In this document: positions 26,693-36,192 of the stretch, in pieces
Layout of the letters: each line of letters begins with the position of its first letter
Numbering within the stretch: position 1 is the stretch's first letter
Origin: Deferribacteraceae bacterium UBA6793
Lineage (GTDB): Bacteria > Chrysiogenota > Deferribacteres > Deferribacterales > Geovibrionaceae
NCBI GenBank assembly: GCA_002452405.1
Contig: DKFP01000009.1
Span: 222,424-286,423, forward strand
Direction of reading: 5' to 3'
Length of the DNA: 64,000 nt
The notes under the pieces: model-generated
What the model was told of the DNA's origin: nothing
What the model saw: only the letters and a program-made list of their open reading frames with translations
The model's database searches: none
Made by a program: the position numbers and the translations under genes

Positions 26693-26761
26693 GATCGCGT
26701 CGTCGCTAAAGCTCCTCACGAAGACAATTATTTGTCTCTGCGAGCGTAGCGTGGCAATCTC
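26691..26761. repeat. Dispersed palindromic-ended repeat, copy 4
   Basis: GAGATCGCGTCGTCGC...CTCACGAAGACAATT...TTGTCTCTGCGAGCGTAGCGTGGCAATCTC. It separates the convergent GGCT-like gene and draT and may serve as a two-way transcription barrier. Confidence 0.75.
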
Positions 26762-26762
26762 A

Positions 26763-27551
26763 TCAACGCATACGTTTAACGCGGTATTCACCGCCTATAA
26801 TCATAAACTCGTTTTCGCCCTTGAGGATGCTGCCCGGCAAAAGTCCGCTGTAGTAAAATATCTTTGAGGGCGGAACGAAAGTGCGCCACACTGTGCGCCC
26901 GAACTCCCATGCCCTCTCGGATTCGTCCGTGAAGGACACAAGATTATTAAGACGAACGATTTGCTCCCGTCCGCCGGATTCTTCCAATATTTCATATTCT
27001 TCCGCATCGTGGGTTCCCCTGAACAGCGTGAAGAGTTCCGGACGGGGGCGAAGTTTACGCAGTTCGTACTGGCAGTATTCATACAAAAGGTCGAGCTGGG
27101 AATCGATGGCGCTGGTGTGCACACTGCCGTTCATAGCGTCTGTCATATAGCTGAAATATTCATCCGAAGAAACATCCTCTATGCAGGCTTTATGGTAAGT
27201 CGGGCTGATGCCCATACGCCTTTCAACCCAGTGTTTCAGCACTGCACCGGCTATGGAGTTGGAATCTATCATCCATCCTTTCAGAAACCGCATATAGCTG
27301 TTGCGGATGCTCATCCGTGCCGCATCGGTGGTCTGCTCCTCCCAGTGGTGCAGGTGGAACCTCACCGACATATAATCCATGAAAAACTGCGCACGCTCGT
27401 CCCTGTCGCCAATGGTGTTCAGCTTTGCGAACAGAAAGCGGTTGTTCTCCTTTACCCCCTGAATCTCTATGGTCTGAGGATTTTCGTTGAAATGCCTCGA
27501 AGCTATGACCCACGGCGGCAGGTTGCAGTAGTTGAAAGACCCGTATCTCAG
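26763..27551 (-). CDS. draT: NAD(+)--dinitrogen-reductase ADP-ribosyltransferase DraT
   Basis: 262 residues if started at the CTG at 27551. DraT switches nitrogenase off by ADP-ribosylating Arg100 of the Fe protein when ammonium rises or energy falls. Family segments: NLPPWVIASRHF near the N-terminus, HHWEEQTTDAAR, NSYMRFLKGWMIDSNS, LFRGTHDAEEYE and FYYSGLLPGSILKGENEFMI. The conserved N-terminal block lies upstream of the first in-frame ATG (27380), so an ATG start would remove essential sequence. In the open frame, which begins after a TAA about 24 nt upstream, no ATG, GTG or TTG precedes that block. CTG at 27551 has AGGA 7-8 nt upstream and overlaps the upstream stop as CTGA. No draG is present in the window. 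Confidence 0.85.
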   Translation of the reverse strand: MRYGSFNYCNLPPWVIASRHFNENPQTIEIQGVKENNRFLFAKLNTIGDRDERAQFFMDYMSVRFHLHHWEEQTTDAARMSIRNSYMRFLKGWMIDSNSIAGAVLKHWVERRMGISPTYHKACIEDVSSDEYFSYMTDAMNGSVHTSAIDSQLDLLYEYCQYELRKLRPRPELFTLFRGTHDAEEYEILEESGGREQIVRLNNLVSFTDESERAWEFGRTVWRTFVPPSKIFYYSGLLPGSILKGENEFMIIGGEYRVKRMR

Positions 27552-29173
27552 CGGAATGTCCTGTAGTCTATTTTATATTTCGCAAGCCGGAGTCCGAATA
27601 TCCTGCGGGTGACTCCAAGCTCGTCCGCCGCTTCGGATATGTTGCCACTATGGGCTTTCAGTGCCTCAACCAGCATTTCATACTCAACCGCGGCAAGTTT
27701 TGCCTCCAGCCCACCCTGTGAAGCCGTATCGGAAAGCACGGGTTTCTGGAGCGATGGAGGCAGGTTATATCCGTGGATAACCTCGTCCTCGGACAGTATC
27801 ACAGCGCGCTCAATTGCGTTCTCAAGCTCGCGCACGTTGCCGGGCCAGTGATAGCTTATCAGCATATTGATGGCAGGCGTGGAGATGCGTTTGACCTTCT
27901 TTTTCTGTTCCTTCGAATAACAGGCTACAAAATGATCGGCAAGGATGATTATATCGCTGCCCCTGTCCCGCAGAGGCGGAATGATTATCGGAAAGATGTT
28001 CAGACGGTAGTACAGATCTTCGCGGAAGGTGCCGTTCGTAACCATATCCGACAGATTGCGGTTTGTGGCGGCTATGATGCGGATATCCACCTTTATTGGC
28101 TTGTTGCTGCCCACCCGTTCGAAGGTTTTTTCCTGAAGCACACGAAGCAGTTTCGCCTGCATTGCGAGGGAAAGCTCGCCTACTTCGTCCAGAAATATCG
28201 TGCCGCCGTCCGCCTCTTCGAAACGTCCGATGCGTGGAGCTACAGCACCCGTGAACGAACCCTTTTCATGTCCGAAAAGTTCGCTCTCAATGATGTTTTC
28301 AGGCAGAGCCGCACAGTTGAATTTTATGAAAGGACCGTCCGCTATGGGACTGTTATAATGTATCGCTCCGGCAACAAGCTCCTTGCCCACGCCGCTTTCG
28401 CCCAGGATAAGCACCGTGGTCTTAGTGGAGGCTATTTTGCCTATATAATCGTAAACCTCTGTCATAGCTTTTGAATTGCCGATGATGTTCGATGGTCTGA
28501 ACCGCTTTTTAAGAGCGTCGGAAAGGCGTTTGTTCTCCCTTTCCAGCATGGGTTTGTCAACGTTCTCCATGAGATAGAGATCAACCACGGGGGCTATCAC
28601 CCCTGCGAAGGTGGAGAGTATCTCAACATCCTGCTCAAGGAGCTTTTTACTGTCGTAAATCCGTTCTGCGCTGATGGTTCCAAGCACCTTCTGCCCGCGT
28701 TTGATGGGCACGCATATGAAAGACAGCTCCTGATCCAGTCCGTATTTCAGCTCTCGCGTGCGGTGGAGAAATTCCGGTTCGTCGCTTACACGGGTGAGGA
28801 TTATCGGCTTGCCCGTCTCCGCAACCTTTCCCGTGACTCCTTCGCCCATATTGTAAACGCCTTTGGACTCCTCCGTTTCTGTCAGCCCGAAACTGTCGTG
28901 AAGAAAGATACGTCCCGTGCGCTGGTGGCAGAGACATATCATCCCGCAGACCATCTTCATTTCGCGTTTCATTATGCGGCGCATGATTATGAGTGTGTGT
29001 GAGAGGTCGGAACTCTCGGCTATGACCCTGCTCATCTGATAGAGCAGAGGAAGAACTTTCGCGCGGCACTCGTGGCTTTTGCACTTGTTCAGGGTGTCCA
29101 CATGAGCCTTTATAATCTGACCTGTATTGTTTTCAAAAGCAGCCTGAGTGCTCTGTTTATTCCCGCATGGCAT
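27548..29173 (-). CDS. anfA: AnfA-like sigma-54-dependent activator (GAF-AAA-HTH)
   Basis: 541 residues. A short N-terminal tail carries C3 and a C31-x4-C36 pair, as in AnfA/VnfA, where cysteines in this region take part in metal or redox sensing. GAF domain about 60-205; AAA+ domain about 218-455 with GESGVGKELVAGAIH, sigma-54 loop GSFTGAVAPR (Ser in place of the commoner Ala) and GTIFLDEVGEL; Fis-type HTH at the C-terminus (GNISEAADELGVTRRIFGLRL). NifA lacks the cysteine pair at this site, so AnfA/VnfA-type is preferred. It faces the anf operon, whose promoter carries matching GTAC-N6-GTAC sites, and is translationally coupled to draT. Confidence 0.88.
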   Translation of the reverse strand: MPCGNKQSTQAAFENNTGQIIKAHVDTLNKCKSHECRAKVLPLLYQMSRVIAESSDLSHTLIIMRRIMKREMKMVCGMICLCHQRTGRIFLHDSFGLTETEESKGVYNMGEGVTGKVAETGKPIILTRVSDEPEFLHRTRELKYGLDQELSFICVPIKRGQKVLGTISAERIYDSKKLLEQDVEILSTFAGVIAPVVDLYLMENVDKPMLERENKRLSDALKKRFRPSNIIGNSKAMTEVYDYIGKIASTKTTVLILGESGVGKELVAGAIHYNSPIADGPFIKFNCAALPENIIESELFGHEKGSFTGAVAPRIGRFEEADGGTIFLDEVGELSLAMQAKLLRVLQEKTFERVGSNKPIKVDIRIIAATNRNLSDMVTNGTFREDLYYRLNIFPIIIPPLRDRGSDIIILADHFVACYSKEQKKKVKRISTPAINMLISYHWPGNVRELENAIERAVILSEDEVIHGYNLPPSLQKPVLSDTASQGGLEAKLAAVEYEMLVEALKAHSGNISEAADELGVTRRIFGLRLAKYKIDYRTFR

Positions 29174-29474
29174 TGAGTTTTCCTTGTTCTGCTGTTTAGG
29201 GTTTTAATCAGGCGATGGGCACAAATTTATGTATATGTTAATATCTTGCAGTATCTTTCGTGTGTCAACACTCATTTTGTTTATGAAAACGACGTAATAT
29301 ACTTTTAAATAATGGATTATTCCTTATATGGCTGATGATGCTGCAATGTTTTATTATAAAACCGAATATGCAATAATGAAAATAATAATGACAGGAAATG
29401 AAACTGCGGATTTACCATTAAAAAACAGGTTTTCCCCCTTCAATAAGAATTATCTATAAAATCTATCTTTTTAA

Positions 29475-29503
29475 TTGACTTTTAGTTTTAAAGAGGATAA
29501 ATA
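29475..29503 (+). promoter_or_regulatory. Putative sigma-70 promoter of the sulfate operon
   Basis: TTGACT, 17-bp spacer, TAAATA, ending 28 bp before the sulfate-binding-protein ATG. The rest of the 358-bp gap between anfA (leftward) and this operon is AT-rich and shows no gene; I see no AnfA-type dyad there. Confidence 0.5.
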
Positions 29504-29531
29504 CCTTTATCCAATCACACGGGAGGCTTTT

Positions 29532-30521
29532 ATGAAACTGCTGAAATCTTTTCTAGTCGCTGCGATGCTCTTTGCACTGCCTATGACTCTTCCGGCAAAG
29601 GAGATAACTCTCCTGAATGTTTCCTATGACCCCACGAGGGAACTTTATGAAGAATTTAACGCCGCCTTCGCGAAATACTGGAAAGCAAAAACAGGAGACG
29701 ACGTTACCATCAAACAGTCCCACGGCGGTTCAGGCAAGCAGGCACGCGCCGTTATCGACGGACTTGAGGCGGACGTTGTAACCCTCGCTCTCGCATACGA
29801 CATAGACGCTCTCCACGACAATGGAAATCTTATCCCTATCGACTGGCAGAAACGTTTTAAATCCAACAGCTCGCCCTACACATCGACCATCGTTTTTCTT
29901 GTCAGAAAGGGCAACCCAAAGAACATCAAAGACTGGAACGACCTCGTTAAACCCGGCGTATCCGTAATCACTCCCAACCCGAAAACCTCCGGCGGCGCAA
30001 GATGGAACTATCTTGCCGCATGGGCTTATGCGCTTGAGCATAAACAAAACCCGCAGGAGTTTGTTAAGGCACTCTTCAAAAACGTGCCGGTACTTGATTC
30101 AGGCGCGAGAGGCTCAACAACGACTTTCGTTGAAAGAGGCATAGGCGACGTACTGCTTTCATGGGAAAACGAAGCATTTCTGGCTGTGAATCGGCTCGGC
30201 AAAGGCGAATTTGAGATAGTCGTCCCCAGCCTCAGCATCCTTGCGGAACCACCTGTAACCGTCGTTGACAGGACCGTTGACAAAAAAGGTACCAGAGCCG
30301 TTGCAACAGCTTATCTGAACTACCTATACACTCCGGACGGTCAGCGCATCGCCGCAAAAAACTACTATAGACCCAGAGACAAGAAAGCCTTTGATGCCTA
30401 TGGAAAATTCTTTGTGAAAACAAAACTCATCACAGTGGACAAGGTGTTCGGCGGATGGCGTAAGGCACAGAAGACCCACTTTGACGACGGCGGCACCTTC
30501 GATAAAATCTACGGCAAATAG
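29532..30521 (+). CDS. sbp: Sulfate ABC transporter substrate-binding protein
   Basis: 329 residues from the ATG at 29532, chosen because GGGAGG lies 5 nt upstream and a signal peptide follows directly (LLKSFLVAAMLFALPMTLPAKE); the frame extends to 29475 without a ribosome site. The mature part begins ITLLNVSYDPTRELYEEFN and contains KQSHGGSGKQARAV, the Sbp/CysP sulfate-binding signature, and SWENEAFLA. It captures sulfate or thiosulfate in the periplasm for CysTWA encoded next. Confidence 0.94.
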   Translation: MKLLKSFLVAAMLFALPMTLPAKEITLLNVSYDPTRELYEEFNAAFAKYWKAKTGDDVTIKQSHGGSGKQARAVIDGLEADVVTLALAYDIDALHDNGNLIPIDWQKRFKSNSSPYTSTIVFLVRKGNPKNIKDWNDLVKPGVSVITPNPKTSGGARWNYLAAWAYALEHKQNPQEFVKALFKNVPVLDSGARGSTTTFVERGIGDVLLSWENEAFLAVNRLGKGEFEIVVPSLSILAEPPVTVVDRTVDKKGTRAVATAYLNYLYTPDGQRIAAKNYYRPRDKKAFDAYGKFFVKTKLITVDKVFGGWRKAQKTHFDDGGTFDKIYGK

Positions 30522-30578
30522 CCGTCATAAGCAACCTGCGGGAGCCTTCCCGGCTCCCTTCATTATACTGGAGGCAAC

Positions 30579-31394
30579 GTGAGCAGAAACGGAGTAATAG
30601 GCGGTTTTGGATTATCAATGGGATATACCCTGCTCTATCTGAGCCTGATAGTCATAATTCCGCTTTCAACCATTCTTTTATCGGCAATGTCAATGTCGTG
30701 GAGTGATTTTATCGCCACGGTTCTTGATAAGCGCGCTCTTCTGTCATATAAGGTGACGCTTCTGGCATCGCTGGCAGCTGCGGCAGTAAATCTTTTCATC
30801 GGTTTTCTCACCGCGTGGGTGCTCACAAGATATGATTTTTACGGAAAATCCATAATAAATGCGGCGGTGGATCTGCCATTCGCGCTCCCCACAGCCGTTG
30901 CAGGAATAACGCTGACCGCGCTCTATGCTGAAAACGGATGGGTAGGCTCCATACTGGCGAAATACGGAATAAAGGTTGTTTTCACCCAGACGGGAATCAC
31001 CCTTGCGCTGATATTCATCACCTTCCCTTTTGTTGTGCGAGCGGTTCAGCCGGCTCTGGAAGAGCTTGAGGCGGAGCTTGAAGAAGCCGCTGAAAGCCTT
31101 GGCGCATCAAAATTTCAGACGCTGACAAAGGTGATTCTGCCGCTGATATCGCCGTCACTCATAACGGGATTTGCACTGGCGTTCGCCCGCGGACTTGGAG
31201 AATACGGCTCGGTGATATTCATCTCCGGCAACATGCCCTTTAAAACCGAGATAACCCCTCTGTTGATAATCACCAAACTGGAACAGTTCAACTATGCGGC
31301 GGCAAACGCCCTCGCGCTGGTAACTCTGCTTACGGCGTTCGCAGTGCTGTTTCTGCTGGGTATGCTTAAAAAATACATCAGGAGGGAGCTGTAA
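30579..31394 (+). CDS. cysT: Sulfate ABC transporter permease CysT
   Basis: 271 residues, six transmembrane segments. The permease EAA-loop is visible at about residues 160-180 (EAAESLGASKFQTLTKVILP). It begins with GTG after GGAGG; TAATG overlap with the next gene (1 nt). Forms the transmembrane channel with CysW. Confidence 0.93.
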   Translation: MSRNGVIGGFGLSMGYTLLYLSLIVIIPLSTILLSAMSMSWSDFIATVLDKRALLSYKVTLLASLAAAAVNLFIGFLTAWVLTRYDFYGKSIINAAVDLPFALPTAVAGITLTALYAENGWVGSILAKYGIKVVFTQTGITLALIFITFPFVVRAVQPALEELEAELEEAAESLGASKFQTLTKVILPLISPSLITGFALAFARGLGEYGSVIFISGNMPFKTEITPLLIITKLEQFNYAAANALALVTLLTAFAVLFLLGMLKKYIRREL

Positions 31395-32224
31395 TGGCGA
31401 GGCGCAAAAGAAATACAAACGAAAATCCGTTTGTTAAATACACTCTTATTTTGCTTGTATTTATAATATTTTTCCTGCTTCTGTTCCTGCCGCTTGCCAT
31501 GATATTCACAACGGCACTGCGGGACGGGGCAAAAGTATATCTGGACGCGATAACCGATTCCGACGCGCTTTCCGCCATAAGGCTGACGCTGACAGCCACC
31601 GTTGCGGCTGTGGCGCTGAACACGCTTTTCGGTCTGGCAGCGGCGTGGGCTGTTACAAAGTTTCGTTTCAGGGGCAAAAACCTGCTGACTGCGCTGATAG
31701 ACCTTCCGTTTTCCGTTTCCCCTGTCATAGCGGGTCTGATATTCATTCTGCTTTTCGGGTCAAGCGGTCTTTTCGGAGGTTTCCTTCAATCACACGCTAT
31801 CAGGATTGTTTTTGCCGTACCCGGAATCGTGCTTGCGACAATCTTTGTAACCTTCCCTTTCGTTGCGCGGGAGCTTATTCCGCTCATGCAGGAACAGGGC
31901 AGCGATGAGGAGGAGGCGGCAAGGCTTCTTGGTGCGTCCACCTTTAAAACGTTCATGAAGATAACGCTCCCGAACATAAAACTGGGACTGTTCTACGGCA
32001 TAGTTCTTTGCAGTGCCAGAGCCATAGGCGAGTTCGGCGCAGTTTCGGTGGTTTCAGGGCACATAAGGGGAATGACGAACACCATGCCCCTTCACATAGA
32101 GATACTATACAACGAATACAGATTTACGGCGGCGTTTGCGGTTTCAACCCTTCTGGCACTCACCGCGATTGTAACTCTTATCGCCAAAAGGCTCATTGAA
32201 AACAGACAAGGGGGAGCTGAATGA
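31394..32224 (+). CDS. cysW: Sulfate ABC transporter permease CysW
   Basis: 276 residues with six hydrophobic segments; the EAA-loop EEEAARLLGASTFKTFMKI and the following P-N-I-K-L-G are typical. SARAIGEFGAVSVVSGHIRG is the CysW C-terminal signature. Its stop overlaps the cysA start as ATGA. Confidence 0.93.
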   Translation: MARRKRNTNENPFVKYTLILLVFIIFFLLLFLPLAMIFTTALRDGAKVYLDAITDSDALSAIRLTLTATVAAVALNTLFGLAAAWAVTKFRFRGKNLLTALIDLPFSVSPVIAGLIFILLFGSSGLFGGFLQSHAIRIVFAVPGIVLATIFVTFPFVARELIPLMQEQGSDEEEAARLLGASTFKTFMKITLPNIKLGLFYGIVLCSARAIGEFGAVSVVSGHIRGMTNTMPLHIEILYNEYRFTAAFAVSTLLALTAIVTLIAKRLIENRQGGAE

Positions 32225-33279
32225 AAATTGAGATAAGGGATCTGAACAAACATTACGGCGGCTTCCATGCACTGAAAGGTGTGAATCTGGACATAGAGAG
32301 CGGCGAACTGATATCGCTGCTGGGTCCCTCCGGTTCAGGGAAAACAACACTTCTGCGCGCAATCGCAGGGCTGGAAAATTTTGAGAGCGGACAGATTATT
32401 TTCGGCAGCAATGCTGAAAGAGAATCCCCCGGCAAGGGCGGCATAGGTTTCGTTTTCCAGCATTACGCGCTGTTCCGTCACATGACAGTTTTTGAAAACA
32501 TCGCCTTCGGACTGAACTGCAAACCGAAAAAGGAACGCCCATCCAAAGAAAAGATAAAGGAGAAGGTTCACGAGCTTCTGAACCTTGTCCAGCTTGATAA
32601 TCTGGCATCCAGATTTCCATCGGAGCTTTCCGGCGGACAGAGGCAGCGGGTCGCCCTTGCGAGGGCGCTTGCGGTGGAACCAAAGGTTCTGCTGCTGGAC
32701 GAACCGTTCGGTGCACTGGACGCAAAAGTGCGCAAAGACCTGCGAAAATGGCTGAGAAGACTCCACGACGAACTCCACATAACCAGCGTTTTCGTAACCC
32801 ACGATCAGGAGGAGGCGCTTGAGGTGGCGGACAGGATAGTCATCATGCATAAGGGCAGGATAGAGCAGGTCGGAACGCCGGAAGACGTATACGAAAAGCC
32901 TGCAAACAGCTTCGTTTACAGCTTTCTAGGCAACGTCAATCTGTTCCACATAAGACTTGCGGGCGGCGGTTCCCCTCCATGGGAGGAAGGCGGCGACGAA
33001 ATCAAAGAAGCGGCTGTGTACGTCCGCCCCCATGACGTTGAAATACTGGACGCTGACAGCAGCGAAGGGATACCCGCAAAAGTGGTATTCATGAGGCTGA
33101 AAGGCTCCGTGGCAAACGTGGAACTGCTTTCCGAAGAGGACGGAACATACATAGATGCGGAGATAACGGCGGACGCATGGCGGGAACTCAATCTGAAACT
33201 GCACCAGCGCGTCAGGGTCAGATTTAAAAACCGCAGGGTTTATACAAAAGGCGGGGAGGATACCGATTATGTCATATAG
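32221..33279 (+). CDS. cysA: Sulfate/thiosulfate import ATPase CysA
   Basis: 352 residues. Walker A GPSGSGKTT, signature LSGGQRQRVALARAL, Walker B VLLLDEPFGALD, H-loop FVTHDQEEAL. A C-terminal regulatory TOBE-like domain (about 240-350) contains VYVRPHDVEIL. It overlaps cysH by 11 nt, tying transport and reduction genes in one transcript. Confidence 0.94.
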   Translation: MKIEIRDLNKHYGGFHALKGVNLDIESGELISLLGPSGSGKTTLLRAIAGLENFESGQIIFGSNAERESPGKGGIGFVFQHYALFRHMTVFENIAFGLNCKPKKERPSKEKIKEKVHELLNLVQLDNLASRFPSELSGGQRQRVALARALAVEPKVLLLDEPFGALDAKVRKDLRKWLRRLHDELHITSVFVTHDQEEALEVADRIVIMHKGRIEQVGTPEDVYEKPANSFVYSFLGNVNLFHIRLAGGGSPPWEEGGDEIKEAAVYVRPHDVEILDADSSEGIPAKVVFMRLKGSVANVELLSEEDGTYIDAEITADAWRELNLKLHQRVRVRFKNRRVYTKGGEDTDYVI

Positions 33280-33943
33280 AGATGAATCGCTCGCTGTTTT
33301 ACGGCTGTTCATCAGCAAGTTCGGGAAATACTCGGTGGCTTTCAGCCATCAGGCGGAGGACGCTGTGCTCCTTGACCTTGTGAAGCAGATTGACCCGTCA
33401 CCGGACGTTTTCACACTGGACACAGGCAAGCTGTTCGGCGAATCGGAAGAGTACACCAAAACCGCAGAGGAATTCTTCGGAGTGAAGATACGCTCTTTGC
33501 AACCGGACAGGACAGAGGTTGAGAGAATGACGGCGGAGCACGGAGAACAGCTTTATTACGAAAGCGTTGAGCTTAGAAAACTCTGCTGCCATGTGCGCAA
33601 GGTAAAGCCGCTTCAAAAGTATCTGACAAACTACCCTATGTGGCTTACGGGGCTGCGCAGGGAGCAATCCCCCACCAGAGCAAACCTGGAAAAAGCTGAA
33701 TATGACGAAACTACAAAAACCTACAAGATAAGTCCCCTGCTGGACTGGAACACAGAACAGATTTTCAACTATATAAAAGAGAGGGAAATACCCCTTAACC
33801 CACTCTACGGGCAGGGATATCCCAGTATCGGGTGCGCCTGTTGCACAAGACCAGTTAAACAGGGAGAAGACATCCGCAGCGGCAGATGGTGGTGGGAAGA
33901 CCCGTTCCGTAAAGAGTGCGGACTGCACACAAAACACAAGTGA
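33269..33943 (+). CDS. cysH: Adenylylsulfate (APS) reductase CysH
   Basis: 224 residues. The PAPS-reductase fold is seen from VAFSHQAEDAVLLDLV and LDTGKLFGESEEY. Two cysteine pairs, LCCHVRK and GCACCTRPV, bind the [4Fe-4S] cluster found in APS-using (plant/bacterial-type) enzymes; the catalytic Cys is in the C-terminal ECGLH. The cluster means the substrate is APS, in keeping with the absence of an APS kinase (cysC) gene here. Reduction yields sulfite. Confidence 0.93.
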   Translation: MSYRDESLAVLRLFISKFGKYSVAFSHQAEDAVLLDLVKQIDPSPDVFTLDTGKLFGESEEYTKTAEEFFGVKIRSLQPDRTEVERMTAEHGEQLYYESVELRKLCCHVRKVKPLQKYLTNYPMWLTGLRREQSPTRANLEKAEYDETTKTYKISPLLDWNTEQIFNYIKEREIPLNPLYGQGYPSIGCACCTRPVKQGEDIRSGRWWWEDPFRKECGLHTKHK

Positions 33944-33954
33944 GAGAGGTTGAA

Positions 33955-34836
33955 ATGGATCATTTGGAAAAGCTGGAAGCAAACAGCGTACACATTCTGC
34001 GGGAGGCATACAGAGAGTTCAAAAGCCTGTCTATGCTCTGGTCTATCGGCAAGGACAGCACTGTTCTTCTCTGGCTGACAAGAAAGGCATTCTTCGGGCA
34101 CGTACCGTTTCCGCTGATACATGTGGATACGGCATACAAGATACCGGAGATGATAAAGTACAGGAACGAGCTGTGCCTGAAATACCGTATAAACCTGATA
34201 GTCGGACAGAACAGAGTCGCCCTTGAAGCAAAGGAGACCTTCCCCGACGGAAAAACGGACAGGCTCACATGCTGTCGCAAGCTGAAAACCGACGCTCTGA
34301 AATATACCCTTTCGGGCGAATGGCAGCGGCATAAACTGGATTTCCACACGGGACAGCTTGTCCCCGACACTTCAGGAGAGGCTTTCACAGGAGTCATAGC
34401 CGGAGTCCGCGCCGACGAAGAGGGCAGCCGCTCCAAAGAGCGCGTATTCTCCGCGCGGGACGAAAAGAGCGAGTGGGACACCGCAAGCCAGCCGCCGGAG
34501 CTCTGGAACCAGTACAAAACCGATTTCGCATCCGGAACACACGTCCGCATCCACCCTCTTCTGGACTGGACAGAGCTGAACATCTGGGAATACATCGAGC
34601 GGGAGAACATCCCCGTCATCCCTCTGTATTTCAACGACGGAAGCGGAAAAAGATATCGCTCACTCGGCTGCTATCCATGCACGAAACCCGTGGAATCGGA
34701 AGCAGGGAACGTCGGGGAGATAATCGAGGAGCTTAAAAGCGGCAAATTCAGAAACATTGCCGAACGCTCCGGCAGGGAACAGGACAAAGAGGGCGGCGGC
34801 ACTCTGGAACAGCTCAGAAAAGACGGGTATATGTAA
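33955..34836 (+). CDS. cysD: Sulfate adenylyltransferase subunit 2 CysD
   Basis: 293 residues from the ATG at 33955 (GAGAGGTTGAA upstream); the frame extends back to 33916 inside cysH, without support. PP-loop SIGKDSTVLLWL (variant of SGGKDS, normal for CysD), HVDTAYKIPEM, CCRKLKTDAL and RADEEGSRSKER are family marks. Together with CysN it makes APS from sulfate and ATP. It ends in a TAATG overlap with cysN. Confidence 0.95.
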   Translation: MDHLEKLEANSVHILREAYREFKSLSMLWSIGKDSTVLLWLTRKAFFGHVPFPLIHVDTAYKIPEMIKYRNELCLKYRINLIVGQNRVALEAKETFPDGKTDRLTCCRKLKTDALKYTLSGEWQRHKLDFHTGQLVPDTSGEAFTGVIAGVRADEEGSRSKERVFSARDEKSEWDTASQPPELWNQYKTDFASGTHVRIHPLLDWTELNIWEYIERENIPVIPLYFNDGSGKRYRSLGCYPCTKPVESEAGNVGEIIEELKSGKFRNIAERSGREQDKEGGGTLEQLRKDGYM

Positions 34837-36185
34837 TGAACAGAATGAACATCGTTATAACAGGACACGTTGACCACGGGAAAAGCACGCTGACAGGCAG
34901 GCTTCTTGCAGACACGAACAGTCTGCCGGAAGGAAAACTTGAGGCGGTTAAAAATATGTGCGCAAAGAACGCGCGCCCATTCGAATACGCGTTTCTTCTG
35001 GACGCTCTGGAAGATGAGCAGAAACAGGGGATAACCATCGATTCCGCGCGGGTATTTTTTAAAAGCGACCGGCGGGAATACATCATCATAGATGCGCCGG
35101 GGCATATAGAGTTCCTTAAAAATATGCTGACAGGAGCATCCAGAGCATCCGCCGCGGTGCTGCTGATCGACGCGAAAGAGGGTATCGCCGAAAACTCCAG
35201 ACGGCACGGACTTCTGCTTTCACTGCTGGGCATACGTCAGGTGACTGTCGCCGTAAATAAGATGGATATGGTGGGCTACGATAAAAATATATTCGATACC
35301 ATTGTGCGCGAATACGGGGAATATCTGGCGGGGCTGGGTATAACACCCGGACACTTCATCCCTATAGCGGCGCGTGACGGAGACAACCTTAAAAATCCAT
35401 CAGAGAATATGCCGTGGTACAAGGGAAAAACCGTCATGGAATCGCTGGACAGCTTTGAAGACGAAAAAAAACTTGAGGAAAAGCCGTTCGCAATGCCCTT
35501 GCAGGACATATATAAATTCACCGCTAACGGCGACGACAGAAGAATTTTTGCCGGAACGGTTGTCTCGGGAACGCTTAACGTCGGTGACAGAGTGACGTTC
35601 CTTCCGTCTGGAAAATCCAGCAGAGTCAGTACCGTAGAGTCATTTAACACACCTGCGAAAACGTCAGTATCCATCGGCGAGGCGGCGGGCTTCACCCTTG
35701 AAACCCAGATATACGTAAAAGCGGGCGAAGTCGCCGTTATAGAGGGCAAATCCGCTCTGAAAACATCCAACCTTTTCAGGGCAAACGTCTTCTGGCTCGG
35801 CAGCAAACCTTTCGAAACGGGGAAAGAATATAAACTGAAACTTGCCGCTTCAAAATCATCTGTGGTCATAGAATCCATAGAAAAACTTATTGATGCCCAA
35901 AGCCTTGATAAAGCGGAGGACAGAAACGAAATAAAACGCCACGAGGCGGCAACCGTCGTTCTGCGCACGTCAAACTTTCTGGCGTTCGACTCCTTTGCTG
36001 AGAACGAACCGCTTGGCAGGTTCGTCATAATCGACGACTACAACATTGCAGGCGGCGGGATCATCCTTAACGCCATAGAGAGAGCAACACTCACCACAAG
36101 GGTCTACAGCGAACAGGAAATTGAGCTTAACGCATACATACGAAAGCATTACCCCCACTGGCAATGCAAAACCATCAAATACTGA
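34836..36185 (+). CDS. cysN: Sulfate adenylyltransferase subunit 1 CysN (GTPase)
   Basis: 449 residues. GTPase motifs G1 GHVDHGKSTLTGRL, G3 DAPGHIEF and G4 NKMDMV drive APS synthesis by CysD. The middle and C-terminal beta domains resemble EF-Tu/EF-1alpha. There is no fused CysC kinase domain (those proteins exceed 600 residues), which agrees with the APS-type CysH. Some sequence in the switch region (DALEDEQKQGITIDSARVFF) matches the CysN form of G2. Confidence 0.93.
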   Translation: MNRMNIVITGHVDHGKSTLTGRLLADTNSLPEGKLEAVKNMCAKNARPFEYAFLLDALEDEQKQGITIDSARVFFKSDRREYIIIDAPGHIEFLKNMLTGASRASAAVLLIDAKEGIAENSRRHGLLLSLLGIRQVTVAVNKMDMVGYDKNIFDTIVREYGEYLAGLGITPGHFIPIAARDGDNLKNPSENMPWYKGKTVMESLDSFEDEKKLEEKPFAMPLQDIYKFTANGDDRRIFAGTVVSGTLNVGDRVTFLPSGKSSRVSTVESFNTPAKTSVSIGEAAGFTLETQIYVKAGEVAVIEGKSALKTSNLFRANVFWLGSKPFETGKEYKLKLAASKSSVVIESIEKLIDAQSLDKAEDRNEIKRHEAATVVLRTSNFLAFDSFAENEPLGRFVIIDDYNIAGGGIILNAIERATLTTRVYSEQEIELNAYIRKHYPHWQCKTIKY

Positions 36186-36192
36186 GGACGAT

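Noticed and set aside
26763..27380. draT starting at the first in-frame ATG (205 residues)
   Set aside because: It would cut off conserved N-terminal family sequence that is open and in frame upstream.
33960..34634. Long minus-strand frames opposite cysH/cysD
   Set aside because: Antisense to conserved enzymes; Ser/Arg-rich shadow composition.
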